From contig JAQMRL010000001.1 of NCBI GenBank assembly GCA_035578175.1, positions 375,415,220 to 375,479,219 of the forward strand: a DNA stretch of 64,000 bases. Reading direction: 5' to 3'. A program made the position numbers and the translations under genes. The notes beneath the pieces were generated by a model. That model had not been told where the DNA came from and ran no database searches. It saw only the letters and a program-made list of their open reading frames with translations. Position 1 is the stretch's first letter. The number at the start of each line of letters is the position of its first letter. Origin of the DNA: Catonia carolina (Eukaryota > Arthropoda > Insecta > Hemiptera > Achilidae). Below, piece by piece: positions 63,987 through 64,000 of the stretch.

Positions 63987-64000
63987 CTGATTTAAGAATA
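63987..64000 (-). CDS. DOT1L: DOT1L exon fragment at window edge (probable)
   Basis: The last 14 bases read on the minus strand end in CAG followed by GTACAT, a usable 5' splice site. In phase 0 they read x-F-L-N-Q. That joins the next exon (S-K-G-T-S-L-P) with the spacing expected from the conserved stretch before the KGTS motif of insect DOT1L. The rest of the exon, which should carry the N-terminal helical lobe, lies beyond 64000. The call rests on only four residues and a splice site. Confidence 0.45.

Overview
This is a window of an AT-rich arthropod, almost certainly insect, nuclear genome. It holds most of one large spliced gene on the minus strand, the histone H3 lysine-79 methyltransferase DOT1L (the family called grappa in Drosophila). 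The introns and the 3' flank are full of mobile-element remnants. Points favouring an insect are the long Asn and Gln/His homopolymer tracts inside DOT1L, the insect-style catalytic sequence, and the transposon mix (mariner, pogo/Tigger, piggyBac-like, Helitron, Penelope, RTE-like LINE tails, tRNA-derived SINEs). One SINE looks to me like a type common in Hemiptera, but that is an impression and was not tested.

Gene layout. DOT1L runs from beyond position 64000 down to a stop codon at 13683. I reconstructed fifteen complete coding exons plus a probable 14-nt exon fragment at the right edge. All fifteen join in one open frame: 3591 nt, 1196 residues plus stop. Every junction has GT/AG borders and matching phase. 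Only the N-terminus (roughly 85-95 residues, judged from the family) lies outside the window. In reading order the exons give: the end of the N-terminal helical lobe; the SAM-binding methyltransferase core; a short conserved linker; an Asn-rich acidic linker; a basic Lys/Arg/Pro nucleosome-binding segment; a coiled-coil region of the AF9/AF10-binding type; a Gln/His-rich linker; a conserved SPAKL-type motif; and two C-terminal exons. Residue numbers in the entries count from the first residue of exon 62819-62959.

Region by region. Positions 1-13682 are 3' flank or UTR with no recognisable host gene, but with piggyBac-like elements, LINE debris and a tRNA-like SINE remnant. Positions 13683-31268 hold the C-terminal half of DOT1L, with a Helitron carrying a nested SINE, two TIR elements and LINE tails in the introns. 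Positions 31269-48502 hold the catalytic and linker exons, with a Penelope-like element interrupted by a Tigger-like element, a pogo-like element nested in its own relative, another Tigger derivative and a piggyBac-like MITE. Positions 48503-64000 are mostly three large introns with a long foldback repeat, a satellite-like tandem array, an internally deleted mariner and LINE/SINE fragments.

I see no operon, CRISPR array, virus or new multi-gene system. The most interesting non-genic signals are hammerhead-ribozyme-like motifs in the Penelope-like element and, less completely, in a separate foldback repeat; the self-nested pogo element; a piggyBac-like insertion 12 nt from a DOT1L 5' splice site; and a possible alternative early C-terminus of DOT1L.
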